Of a DNA stretch of 64,000 nucleotides, positions 1 to 8,321 are shown piece after piece. Positions within the stretch are counted from its first letter, which is position 1. Each line of letters starts with the position of its first letter. The notes beneath the pieces were generated by a model, which worked only from the letters and a program-made list of their open reading frames with translations, was not told where the DNA came from and ran no database searches. The position numbers and the translations under genes were made by a program. Source of the DNA: JBOHDX01 sp050700835 (lineage in GTDB: Bacteria; Actinomycetota; Actinomycetes; Propionibacteriales; Nocardioidaceae); NCBI GenBank assembly GCA_050700835.1, contig JBOHDX010000155.1:1-64000 (forward strand), given 5' to 3'.

Positions 1-193
1 CCTAGGTGCCTCAATGAGTCTGCTCGATGATTGGGCGACCGGACAGGACTGGTATCAGATCTTGGCCCGGGCGTTGCTGTATCGCCTGGGCCCCACCGGG
101 ATCTTCGCCGTGCGCAACCGGCTGAAGGGCAGCCTGGTCACGCACGTGCAACGGGTGCGTCCGGTGGTCCACACGGTACTTTCGCGCCTGTGA
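1..193 (+). CDS. C-terminal end of an unidentified protein (cut by window edge)
   Basis: The reading frame is open from base 2 and ends at a TGA at 191-193, giving at least 63 residues. An ATG at 14 is in frame, but no ribosome binding site precedes it and the frame continues to the edge, so this is most likely the tail of a longer protein. The tail is basic near its end (arginines and a lysine around the last 30 residues) and has no motif I recognise. It lies upstream of the YCII-domain gene on the same strand, 127 bases away. Confidence 0.45.
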   Translation, partial: LGASMSLLDDWATGQDWYQILARALLYRLGPTGIFAVRNRLKGSLVTHVQRVRPVVHTVLSRL

Positions 194-320
194 ACGACCA
201 CGAGGCCGCCTGCACGTTGCGAGGACTGAAGAAAACTTCTGGCGTCGATGTCCAAGAGCCGGTCGGCCGTTCGACGTACGTGCGAAACAGCAACCCCCTC
301 AACGAGAAGGACTGATCAAC

Positions 321-698
321 ATGCCACGTTTCATGGGATTCGTGAAGATGGAAGAGGGCATCGGAGCGCCGCCGCAGTCGCTGTTCGACGCGATGAACAC
401 CTACATCGGCGAGCAGGCCGCGAAGGGCGTGTTCCTCGACGGTGGCGGCCTGTTCGGCACCGAGGACGCGGTCAACTTCGTGGTCCGCAAGGGTGAGACC
501 TCGCGCGTGGACGGCCCGTACGCCGAGGCAAAGGAGGTCGTGGGCGGGTTCGCCATCTTGCAGTTCGACACGCGCGAGGAGGCCATCGCCGGCCAGGCTG
601 AGTTCGCTGAACTGCACGCGAAGTACTGGCCCGAGTGCTCGATGGTCGCCACGCTGCGCCAGATCTCCGACGAGCCCCCGCAGGCAGCTGACGCCTGA
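321..698 (+). CDS. YCII-related (DGPF-type) domain protein
   Basis: A 125-residue protein with the family signature DGPYAEAKEVVGGF near residues 67-80. These small dimeric ferredoxin-fold proteins are usually encoded beside ECF sigma factors of the ECF41/ECF42 groups. The molecular role of the family is not established. The start ATG is preceded by GAGAAGGA nine bases upstream. The downstream neighbour is exactly such an ECF42-like sigma factor, 77 bases away on the same strand, so the two probably form one regulatory unit in which this protein accompanies or modulates the sigma factor (inference from family context). Confidence 0.85.
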   Translation: MPRFMGFVKMEEGIGAPPQSLFDAMNTYIGEQAAKGVFLDGGGLFGTEDAVNFVVRKGETSRVDGPYAEAKEVVGGFAILQFDTREEAIAGQAEFAELHAKYWPECSMVATLRQISDEPPQAADA

Positions 699-775
699 GC
701 TCAAGGCGGTCGAGGAGGTCGCACGCCCACGATGGTGACCTTTCTCGACCCCACGAGCCTTACTACGCTGGCACC

Positions 776-2059
776 GTGCCAGCCGACACCACCGCTGAGG
801 CAGTCACCGCCGCGTGGCGGGCCGAGTCGGCCCGCCTCGTCGGCGCCCTCACCCGGATGACCCGCGATGTGGAGCTCGCCGAGGACCTCGCCCAGGACGC
901 GCTGCTGGCCGCCCTCGAGCAGTGGCCCACCGCCGGAGTCCCGACCAACCCGGCCGCCTGGCTGATGACCACTGCCAAGCGCCGCAGCATCGACCACTTC
1001 CGCCGCGCCGAAAACCTTCGCCGCAAGACCGAAGAGCTCGGTCACGCCCAGATCCAGGGAGAGGAGGAGCAGATGCCCGACCTCGACGCACAAGTCGACT
1101 ACATCGAGGACGACGTGCTGCGGCTCATCTTCTTGTCCTGCCACCCTTCCCTGACCCCGGAGTCCCGGGCTGCGCTCACCCTCCGCCTGGTCGGCGGGCT
1201 GACCACCAGCGAGATCGCGCGCGGCTTCCTGGCCACCGAATCCACGATGGGTCAGCGAATCTCGCGCGCCAAGAAGACGCTCACCGAGGCCCGGGCGAAG
1301 TTCGAGCTCCCGACCGGCCCGGACCGGATCAAGCGCCTCGACGACGTGATGGCCGTGATCTATCTGATCTTCAACGAGGGCTACTCCGCCACCGCTGGCG
1401 ACGACTGGATGCGTCCCGACCTAGCGAACGAGGCGATGCGGCTGGCCCGGATGCTGGCGACGCTCGCGCCCGGCGAGCCTGAGGTTCTAGGACTCCAGGC
1501 GCTTCTCGAGATCCAGGGCTCCCGGATGCGTGCACGGCTCGACGAGCACGGCGAACCGGTGCTGCTGGAGGCCCAGGACCGGGCGCGGTGGGACCAGTTG
1601 CTGATCCGCCGCGGACTGGCCGCGTTGCAGCAGGCCGAGCTGCTCGCCGCGCGCGGAAAGCCGGTCGGAAAGTACTTCCTGCAGGCCTCGATCGCATCCC
1701 AGCACGCTCGCGCGAAGAACGCCGAAGAGACCAACTGGCGCCAGATCGCGATCCTGTACGACGTGCTGGCCGAGGCCGCGCCGGGACCCGTCGTCGAAGT
1801 GAACCGGGCCGTCGCGCACGGGCGAGCGTTCGATCCAAGTGCCGGACTCGCCATCCTGAATGAGATGGATGCGGACACGCTCGGCGACTCCCCACTGGTC
1901 CCGAGCGTCCGCGGCGACCTCTTCGAGCGGACCGGGCTCCACGCCGACGCGGCGCAGGCGTTCACCGAGGCGGCGGCACGAACCCGGAACCAGGGCGAGC
2001 GGGCGCTGCTACGGCGCCGGGCCGAGGAGAACCTAGGGCGCGTGTCGGAACCCGGCTGA
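776..2059 (+). CDS. ECF42-type RNA polymerase sigma factor with C-terminal TPR-like extension
   Basis: A 427-residue protein that starts at GTG. The N-terminal ~170 residues hold sigma region 2 (DVELAEDLAQDALLAALEQW near residues 31-50) and region 4 (a helix-turn-helix around LTTSEIARGFLATESTMGQRIS). Regions 2 and 4 are followed by a ~250-residue helical extension. That size and extension are typical of ECF42 sigma factors, which lack a classical membrane anti-sigma factor and pair with a DGPF/YCII protein. Here that partner is the gene directly upstream. The C-terminal extension is thought to control activity in this group. No anti-sigma gene is adjacent, which fits the family. Confidence 0.88.
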   Translation: MPADTTAEAVTAAWRAESARLVGALTRMTRDVELAEDLAQDALLAALEQWPTAGVPTNPAAWLMTTAKRRSIDHFRRAENLRRKTEELGHAQIQGEEEQMPDLDAQVDYIEDDVLRLIFLSCHPSLTPESRAALTLRLVGGLTTSEIARGFLATESTMGQRISRAKKTLTEARAKFELPTGPDRIKRLDDVMAVIYLIFNEGYSATAGDDWMRPDLANEAMRLARMLATLAPGEPEVLGLQALLEIQGSRMRARLDEHGEPVLLEAQDRARWDQLLIRRGLAALQQAELLAARGKPVGKYFLQASIASQHARAKNAEETNWRQIAILYDVLAEAAPGPVVEVNRAVAHGRAFDPSAGLAILNEMDADTLGDSPLVPSVRGDLFERTGLHADAAQAFTEAAARTRNQGERALLRRRAEENLGRVSEPG

Positions 2060-2081
2060 TCCGCTCAGCTTCAGGTTCAGC

Positions 2082-2582
2082 TCAGACGACCTGATGGAGC
2101 CAGCGAACCGGCGCGCCATCGCCGGCGTACCGGAACGTCTCGAGCTCGTCGTCCCACGGCTTGCCGAGCAGCCGGTCGATCTCGAGCTCAAGGGTGGTGG
2201 TGCCGAGGGCCGACTTCACCACCGCCGCCTTGAGCCGGTCCTCGGGGATCATCAGGTCACCGTGGACGCCGATCACGGCGTGGAAGAGTCCGAGGTCGGG
2301 GGTGGACGAGTATCGCCCGCCCTCGGTCGACGCCGTCGGTTCCTCCGTCACCTCGTAGCGCAGGTGCGACCAGCCGCGTAGCGACGATGCCAACCGCGCG
2401 GCTGTGCCCACCTCGCCCTGCCAGGACAGCTCGGAGCGGTACTGGCCGGCGGCCGCGGGCTGGGGGATCCAGGACAGACTCACGGCAACGCCGAGGACGC
2501 CGCCGGCGGCCCACTCCACATGTGGGCACAGCGCAGACGGCGCGGAGTGGACGTACAAGACGCCCCGCGTGGTGCTGGTCAC
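2082..2582 (-). CDS. DUF3145 family protein
   Basis: A 166-residue actinobacterial protein of unknown function. The chosen GTG at 2582 is preceded by an excellent ribosome binding site (GGGAGGT, six to seven bases upstream) and gives the family's usual N-terminus, TRGVLYVHSAPSALCPHVEW, within the first ten or so residues. The frame stays open 114 bases further upstream, but that part has no site and does not look conserved. The C-terminal end (DDELETFRYAGDGAPVRWLHQVV) is also typical. It is convergent with the ECF42 gene, 22 bases apart. No signal peptide or membrane segment is visible, so it is probably cytoplasmic. Function unknown. Confidence 0.85.
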   Translation of the reverse strand: MTSTTRGVLYVHSAPSALCPHVEWAAGGVLGVAVSLSWIPQPAAAGQYRSELSWQGEVGTAARLASSLRGWSHLRYEVTEEPTASTEGGRYSSTPDLGLFHAVIGVHGDLMIPEDRLKAAVVKSALGTTTLELEIDRLLGKPWDDELETFRYAGDGAPVRWLHQVV

Positions 2583-2720
2583 CGAGACCTCCCTGACGTT
2601 GAGGTACGCCTTCCCCAGCGGCCTCGCGTCGAAGTCTCTCGTGACTTGCGCCCATTGTGCCCCAACGGCACCACGCGCACCAGCAATCCCACGCATTCCG
2701 GGTCTGATGTCGCACCCGAG

Positions 2721-4406
2721 TCAGCGGTGAATCAACCGGATCCACCAGCGCGGCCGGCCGAAGAAGGCCTCAGCCTCAAGCGCCGCGATCCCGATGCGGG
2801 GCAAAGCCACAGCCCGCTCGAAGCACAGGAACCGGGGCTCCCACCGCGGGCGGTACTTCGCGTTCGCGCGATACAGCGACTCGATCTGCCAGAATCGGGA
2901 GAGGCCCATCAACACGGAGCGCCAGATCCGTAGCACCGGACCGGCACCGAGGCGCTCGCCGCGCTCGAACACCGCCCTGAACACGGCGAAGTTGAGACTG
3001 ATCCCCTTGACGCCGACGGCGCGCGCATACGCCACGAGATCCGCGACCATCAGCTCGATGATCCCGTTGGGGCTCTCCCGGTCCCGGCGCATCACGTCGA
3101 GGGAGAAGCCGGACGTACCCCAGGGCACGAACTGCAGCACACCCCGCAGCGCCCCGGCCTCGTCCCAGGCGCGGACCACGAGGCAGTCCTCGTCGCGTAC
3201 GTCACCGAACCTGCCGAGCGCCATCGAGAAGCCCCGCTCCGTCTCCGACTCGCGCCAGTGGTCGGCCGCCGAGACCGCTGCCGCGATGTCGTCGGGCTTG
3301 ATGTCGGCTACCCGATCGATGCTGACGGTGTAGCCGGCGCGGCGCACCCGGTTGACGGCCTGTCGCACCACCCGCATCGAGCGGCCTTCGAGGCTGAACG
3401 AGTCGATGTCGATGATCGCCTCGTCCCCAAGCTCGAGCGCGTCCATGCCGTTGCGGGCGTAGACCTCGGCCCCGAGCTCGCTGGCCGCCAGCACAGCCGG
3501 CACCCATGCGTACTTGCGGACGAGAGCCATCCACTGCTCGATCGCCCCGCCCCAGGCTTCGGGGTCACCGATCGGGTCGCCGGAGGCGAGGCACACGTCG
3601 CCGACGAGCCGGTAGCACACGGCAGCCTTGCCCGAGGTGGAGAAGACCGCCGACTTGTCCTGCCGTAGCGCGAAGTAGCCCAGCGAGTCGTGATGGCCGT
3701 GTCGGGCCAGCAGCGCACGTAGGGCCCCGTCGTCGGCATCGCTCATCCGGGTGGGCGGTCCGGCGGGACGCAGCAGGACGACCAGCGTGACGACGATGAC
3801 GGCGCCGAACAGTGCCGCGAAGAACTCCGTGGCATAGGGGTACGACCCGGGTACGTCGTTGCCGGGGCCGTGGACGATCGACGAGCCGAGGTGGCGCAGC
3901 CGCTCCACCGGAGTCTCAGTGCTCTCGGTGACACCGGGACGCAGCTCCGCCCAGGCGATCCCGATCAGCACTGCCGAGACGGCGCTGACCGCGAACACCG
4001 CCGAGGCCTGGCGGATCGAACGCGGGTCGGGCTCGCCGCTGAAGGCGGGCCTCGTGGTCAGCAGCAGGAGCAGCACGACGCCGCTGAGCGCTGCCTCCTC
4101 CACGTCGAGTCCCTTGGCCACGTGGGTGACCACCGTGAGCGCGATCAGCAGCACCGCAAAGATCCACGCTCGGTGCTTGCGACGACGAAGGCCACCAGCG
4201 AGCAGGATCAGGATCATCCCGATGGCTGCCGTCACCGCGTTCGCGGCGGCACGTTCGTCGAGGGGCAGCACCTCAGCCACCATCTGCAGCCGGGTGCGGC
4301 TCTTGGGGAACACCGCACTGACCACCGCGACGATCCCCACGAGCAGGACCGCCAGGGACAGCCAGGCCGAGGCCCAGTCGTTGCGGCGACGCCACCAGGC
4401 GACCAC
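2721..4406 (-). CDS. DUF2156 / MprF-like aminoacyl-phosphatidylglycerol synthase
   Basis: A 561-residue membrane protein with about six N-terminal hydrophobic segments (roughly residues 10-230) followed by a soluble GNAT-like DUF2156 domain (from about residue 250, with YFALRQDKSAVF and AVCYRLVGDVCLASGDPIGD). This domain transfers an amino acid, usually lysine, from charged tRNA to phosphatidylglycerol, which makes the membrane less negative and more resistant to cationic peptides. Unlike mycobacterial LysX there is no fused lysyl-tRNA synthetase. GTG at 4406 is chosen because AAGGAG lies seven bases upstream; the longer open frame would run into icmF. The transferred amino acid cannot be told from sequence. 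Confidence 0.8.
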   Translation of the reverse strand: MVAWWRRRNDWASAWLSLAVLLVGIVAVVSAVFPKSRTRLQMVAEVLPLDERAAANAVTAAIGMILILLAGGLRRRKHRAWIFAVLLIALTVVTHVAKGLDVEEAALSGVVLLLLLTTRPAFSGEPDPRSIRQASAVFAVSAVSAVLIGIAWAELRPGVTESTETPVERLRHLGSSIVHGPGNDVPGSYPYATEFFAALFGAVIVVTLVVLLRPAGPPTRMSDADDGALRALLARHGHHDSLGYFALRQDKSAVFSTSGKAAVCYRLVGDVCLASGDPIGDPEAWGGAIEQWMALVRKYAWVPAVLAASELGAEVYARNGMDALELGDEAIIDIDSFSLEGRSMRVVRQAVNRVRRAGYTVSIDRVADIKPDDIAAAVSAADHWRESETERGFSMALGRFGDVRDEDCLVVRAWDEAGALRGVLQFVPWGTSGFSLDVMRRDRESPNGIIELMVADLVAYARAVGVKGISLNFAVFRAVFERGERLGAGPVLRIWRSVLMGLSRFWQIESLYRANAKYRPRWEPRFLCFERAVALPRIGIAALEAEAFFGRPRWWIRLIHR

Positions 4407-4539
4407 GGGCAAGCTCCTTCGATGCTCTTCGCTGTCGGATCCAGCATGAGGGCTGGCACGCCAGTTCACGGCAAACGGGACGGAGCGTACGCCAACTATG
4501 TGGTGAAGATCGCGCCCCACGCGGAGGGTCGTGCGGCGG

Positions 4540-7500
4540 TCACACGTTGCGGCGGTACTGCCCGCCCACCTCGAAGAACGCCTCGGTGATCTGCTGCAGG
4601 GAGCACACTCGGGCGGCATCCATCAGCACGGCGAAGACGTTCTCACCCGCGGTGGCGGCCTGCTTGAGCTGCTCGAGCGCCCGGGTCGCCTCGGTTTGGT
4701 GCTCCTCACGGAACTCGCGGACACGGGCGAGCTGCGACTCCTTCTCTGCCTCGGTCGCCCGGGCCAGGGCCATCGGCCCACCGGCGTGACTCTCGTGAGC
4801 ACTGGGACGTCGAAACGTGTTGACCCCGATGAGAGGGAGCGACCCGTCGTGCTTGCGTTGCTCGTAGAGCATCGACTCGTCCTGGATCCGGCCCCGCTGG
4901 TAGCCCGTCTCCATCGCGCCCAGCACACCACCGCGCTCACTGATGCGGTCGAACTCGGTGAGCACCGCCGCCTCGACCAGATCGGTGAGCTCGTCGACGA
5001 CGAAGGCCCCCTGCAACGGGTTCTCGTTCATCGCGAGACCCCACTCGCGGTTGATGATCAGCTGGATCGCGATGGCCCGGCGTACCGAGTCCTCGGTCGG
5101 GGTCGTCACCGCCTCGTCGTACGCGTTGGTGTGCAGGCTGTTGCAGTTGTCGTAGATCGCGATCAACGCCTGCAACGTGGTGCGGATGTCGTTGAAGTCC
5201 ATCTCCTGGGCGTGCAACGAACGCCCGGACGTCTGGACGTGGTACTTCAGCTTCTGCGACCGCTCCCCCGCGCCGTAACGCTCGCGCATCGCGATGGCCC
5301 AGATCCGCCGGGCGACGCGACCGAGCACGGTGTACTCCGGGTCCATGCCGTTGGAGAAGAAGAAGGAGAGGTTCGGTGCGAAGTCGTCGATGCTCATGCC
5401 CCGTGCGAGGTACGCCTCGACGTAGGTGAAGCCGTTGGCGAGGGTGAACGCCAGCTGGCTGATCGGGTTCGCGCCCGCCTCGGCGATGTGGTAGCCGGAG
5501 ATGGACACGGAGTAGAAGTTGCGTACGCCGTGCTCGATGAACCACTCCTGGATGTCCGACATCATCCGCAGCGAGAACTCAGTGGAGAACAAACAGGTGT
5601 TCTGTCCTTGGTCCTCCTTGAGGATGTCGGCCTGCACGGTCCCGCGAACGGTGGCGAGGGTGCGTGCGCCCACGTCGCGCGCCTCGTCGCTGCTGGGTTG
5701 CCGGCCGTGCTCGGCCTGGAACTCCTCCAGCTGCTGGTCGATCGCGGTGTTCAGGAAGAACGCGAGGACCGTCGGGGCCGGCCCGTTGATCGTCATCGAT
5801 ACAGACGTCGCGGGTGACACCAGGTCGAACCCGTCGTACAACGCCTTCATGTCGTCGAGCGTGGCGACCGAGACGCCGGACGTGCCGACCTTGCCGTAGA
5901 CGTCCGGACGCGGGTCGGGATCACGGCCATAGAGCGTGACCGAGTCGAACGCGGTCGACAGCCGGGTCGCGGGGTTGCCCTCGGCCAGCAGCTTGAACCG
6001 CCGGTTGGTCCGGAACGGGTCACCTTCGCCGGCGAACATCCGGGCCGGGTCCTCGTTGTCGCGCTTGAACGAGAAGACGCCCGCGGTGAACGGGAAGCGC
6101 CCGGGGAGGTTCTCGCTGCGCCAGTAGCGCACCAGCTCGCCGTGATCGGTCCACCTCGGCAGCGACACCCGCCGGATGACGTTGCCGGACAGGGATTCGC
6201 GGGTCAGCGGGGTGTGGGTCTCCTTGCTGCGCACCGTTACCACGAGCTCGTCGCCAGAGTAGGACTCGACCGTGGCCGGCCAGTCGGCCACCGCCTTGGC
6301 GACGTCGGCGTCAAGGTCGCTGCGCGCCTCGCCGAGCAGCTGCTCCACCGCGCTGGGGTCCTGTCCGGCCCACCGCAGGTCGTCGACGACCGCCTGGAGT
6401 CGCTGCGCCCGTCGAGCCTGGTCGGCGAGCTGCAGCGTCTCGGCGTGGTATCCGCGGATCGTGTCGGCGATCTCAGCGAGGTAGCGCACCCGGGCAGAGG
6501 GCACGATCTCGGCGGCCGCACTGGAGTGCTTGACGTCCACGAGCGGCAGGACGCCTTCCTGGACGCTGAGTCCGTGCTCGACGAGCAGTCCGCGGGCGAA
6601 CTGGTAGAACGCCGTCACGCCGTCGTCGTTGAACGTCGCGGCGGACGTGCCGAACACCGGCATGTCCTCGGGACTGGACCCGAACGCCTCCCGGTTGCGG
6701 ACCATCTGCCGTCCGACGTCACGCATCGCGTCGGCTGCTCCGCGTCGCTCGAACTTGTTGATCACCACAGCGTCGGCGAAGTCGAGCATGTCGATCTTCT
6801 CCAGCTGCGATGCCGCACCGAACTCGGGAGTCATGACGTAGGCGGACACGTCCACGAACGGCACGATCGCCGCATCACCTTGCCCGATGCCCGGTGTCTC
6901 GACGATGACGAGGTCGTATCCGGCGGCCTTGCAGGCGGTGATCACGTCCGGTAGACCGTCGGGCAGCTGGTGACTCCCCCGCGTGGCCATGGACCGGAAG
7001 AAGATCCGGTCACCGTCGAGGGAGTTCATCCGGATCCGGTCACCGAGCAACGCACCGCCGCCGCGGCGCCGGGTCGGGTCGACGGCGATGACCGCAACCC
7101 TGAGCTTGTCCTGCTGGTCGACCCGGAGCCGGCGGACCAGCTCGTCGGTCAGGGACGACTTGCCGGAGCCGCCGGTGCCGGTCAGGCCGAGGACGGGTAC
7201 GCGCCGACCCGCGGCTGCCGCGCGTACCGTCTGGAGGTCGTCGTCACAGACCTGCCCACGCTCCAGACCGGTAAGCAACCGGGCCAGCGCCGCCCGGTCG
7301 CCGGTCAGGACTGCGTCCATGGCCGAAGGAGCGGCGCCCCACAGGTCCGTGTCGCAGACCCTGACGATCTGGTTGATCATGCCGGCGAGCCCAAGGCGCT
7401 GCCCGTCCTCGGGCGAGAAGATCGTCACCCCTGCCTGGCGCAAGCGCTCGATCTCGTCAGCCACGATGACGCCGCCGCCACCACCGAACACCTTGACGTC

Positions 7501-7788
7501 GCCGGCCCCCTGCTCGCGCAGCGACTCGACGAGGTACTCGAAGTACTCGACATGGCCGCCCTGGTAGGAGCTGACCGCGACCCCCTGGACGTCCTCCTCC
7601 AGCGCCGCGTCCACCACCTCGCGCACGGAGCGGTTGTGACCGAGGTGCACCACTTCGGCGCCCTGGGACTGCAGGATCCGCCGCATGATGTTGATCGACG
7701 CATCGTGGCCGTCGAACAGGCTCGACGCGGTGACCAGTCGCACCGGGTTGGTGGGGCGGCGCAACTCTGCGGACGGGGAGGGGGTCAC
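4540..7788 (-). CDS. icmF: Fused isobutyryl-CoA mutase IcmF
   Basis: A 1082-residue fusion in the order B12-binding domain (DGHDASINIM near residue 25), MeaI-type G-protein chaperone (P-loop GTGGSGKSS around residue 205) and mutase barrel (from about 540). It interconverts isobutyryl-CoA and butyryl-CoA with adenosylcobalamin, and the G domain guards cofactor loading. By alignment to methylmalonyl-CoA mutase from memory, the tyrosine and arginine that bind the methylmalonyl carboxylate are replaced by Phe585 (in ARMFAGEGD) and Gln729 (in EDQGQNTC). Phe/Gln at these two sites is the isobutyryl-CoA signature. The GTG start has GGAG five bases upstream. No B12 riboswitch is apparent upstream. 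Confidence 0.95.
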   Translation of the reverse strand: MTPSPSAELRRPTNPVRLVTASSLFDGHDASINIMRRILQSQGAEVVHLGHNRSVREVVDAALEEDVQGVAVSSYQGGHVEYFEYLVESLREQGAGDVKVFGGGGGVIVADEIERLRQAGVTIFSPEDGQRLGLAGMINQIVRVCDTDLWGAAPSAMDAVLTGDRAALARLLTGLERGQVCDDDLQTVRAAAAGRRVPVLGLTGTGGSGKSSLTDELVRRLRVDQQDKLRVAVIAVDPTRRRGGGALLGDRIRMNSLDGDRIFFRSMATRGSHQLPDGLPDVITACKAAGYDLVIVETPGIGQGDAAIVPFVDVSAYVMTPEFGAASQLEKIDMLDFADAVVINKFERRGAADAMRDVGRQMVRNREAFGSSPEDMPVFGTSAATFNDDGVTAFYQFARGLLVEHGLSVQEGVLPLVDVKHSSAAAEIVPSARVRYLAEIADTIRGYHAETLQLADQARRAQRLQAVVDDLRWAGQDPSAVEQLLGEARSDLDADVAKAVADWPATVESYSGDELVVTVRSKETHTPLTRESLSGNVIRRVSLPRWTDHGELVRYWRSENLPGRFPFTAGVFSFKRDNEDPARMFAGEGDPFRTNRRFKLLAEGNPATRLSTAFDSVTLYGRDPDPRPDVYGKVGTSGVSVATLDDMKALYDGFDLVSPATSVSMTINGPAPTVLAFFLNTAIDQQLEEFQAEHGRQPSSDEARDVGARTLATVRGTVQADILKEDQGQNTCLFSTEFSLRMMSDIQEWFIEHGVRNFYSVSISGYHIAEAGANPISQLAFTLANGFTYVEAYLARGMSIDDFAPNLSFFFSNGMDPEYTVLGRVARRIWAIAMRERYGAGERSQKLKYHVQTSGRSLHAQEMDFNDIRTTLQALIAIYDNCNSLHTNAYDEAVTTPTEDSVRRAIAIQLIINREWGLAMNENPLQGAFVVDELTDLVEAAVLTEFDRISERGGVLGAMETGYQRGRIQDESMLYEQRKHDGSLPLIGVNTFRRPSAHESHAGGPMALARATEAEKESQLARVREFREEHQTEATRALEQLKQAATAGENVFAVLMDAARVCSLQQITEAFFEVGGQYRRNV

Positions 7789-8091
7789 CAGAGCTCCAGC
7801 TTTCGGACGGGCCGTGAGAGGCCCCGCGGCAAGGTACTAGGGCATCCTACTAACTCCTTCGGCGCTATGACGTTCTGGTCGCCGGCACCGATGAGATCGC
7901 ACTTCGGTACCGGTTTGAGCTGCCGGCGTCGTACCTAGATGTGATCTCGGGCCCGGGTGGCCGGCGACGCGCCGCAACGCGGGGGCGGTCCAACGTGTCC
8001 GCGCCTGCGCGGTTGGACCGTTCGGACCGGCGCCACCTGACCGTCCGGCCGATACCGCTGTCAGTGCCGGTGACGCATCATCATCTTTGTG
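7789..8091. other. Intergenic region between icmF and the Flp pilin gene
   Basis: About 300 bases between two divergent genes. It must carry the icmF promoter (leftward) and the pilin promoter (rightward), but no convincing -35/-10 pair could be fixed. The one structured element is an inverted repeat, GGTCCAAC (7987-7994) with GTTGGACC (8012-8019), whose 17-base loop itself contains CGCGC/GCGCG. An open frame antiparallel to this region and to the pilin gene looks like a shadow. Confidence 0.5.
7987..8019. repeat. Inverted repeat upstream of the pilin gene
   Basis: Perfect 8-base arms GGTCCAAC and GTTGGACC enclose a 17-base loop with a second, smaller CGCGC/GCGCG pairing. It lies about 70 bases before the pilin start. 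It could be an operator or an RNA hairpin in the leader; it has no T-run, so it is not a classical terminator. Confidence 0.4.
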
Positions 8092-8301
8092 ATGTCGTAC
8101 CCCCGCTCGAACGCAGGGCGCCGCCTCCGTGACGAAGGCGGCGCCTCTGCGGTGGAGTACGGCCTGCTCATCGCGCTGATCGCAGCCGCGATCGTGACCG
8201 CCGTCTACTTCTTCGGGGGCATGACCAACAGCCTGTTCCAGGGGACGTGCACCGCGTACAAGCAGAACAACAGCGTCGCGGGGGCCCAGACCTGCAGCTG
8301 A
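8092..8301 (+). CDS. Flp/Fap-type pilin subunit
   Basis: A 69-residue prepilin. A basic leader ending in RRLRDEGG is followed by ASAVEYGLLIALIAAAIVTA. The cut by a TadV-type prepilin peptidase would fall after the Gly before ASAVE, leaving Glu at +5 and Tyr at +6 of the mature protein, the classical Flp arrangement. The hydrophobic helix is followed by a short tail with two cysteines (TCTAY and TCS) that could form a disulfide. ATG at 8092 is used; a GTG at 8089 is an alternative, and neither has a clear ribosome binding site. No tad/flp assembly genes are in the window, so it would depend on a locus elsewhere. Confidence 0.85.
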   Translation: MSYPRSNAGRRLRDEGGASAVEYGLLIALIAAAIVTAVYFFGGMTNSLFQGTCTAYKQNNSVAGAQTCS

Positions 8302-8321
8302 GCCGCGCGCGAGCGAGCGGC

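Noticed and set aside
2583..2696. N-terminal extension of DUF3145 to 2696, and extensions of dnaG (to 26022), hrcA (to 59966), dgt (to 28582) and uppS (to 40308)
   Set aside because: In each case the shorter start gives the family N-terminus; DUF3145 and hrcA also have good ribosome binding sites there, and in hrcA the extension would read through tandem repeats and CIRCE.
4531..5817. Long plus-strand ORF opposite icmF (and similar ones opposite dnaG at 24592-25902, the APC permease at 10748-12277, and leuA at 48072-49178)
   Set aside because: These are antisense shadows of strongly conserved genes in GC-rich DNA; their translations are low-complexity Arg/Gly/Val-rich and have no family motifs.
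7789..8091. Cobalamin riboswitch for the B12-dependent mutase
   Set aside because: I looked for the conserved B12-box in the icmF leader on the minus strand and did not see it; the region has only a simple inverted repeat.
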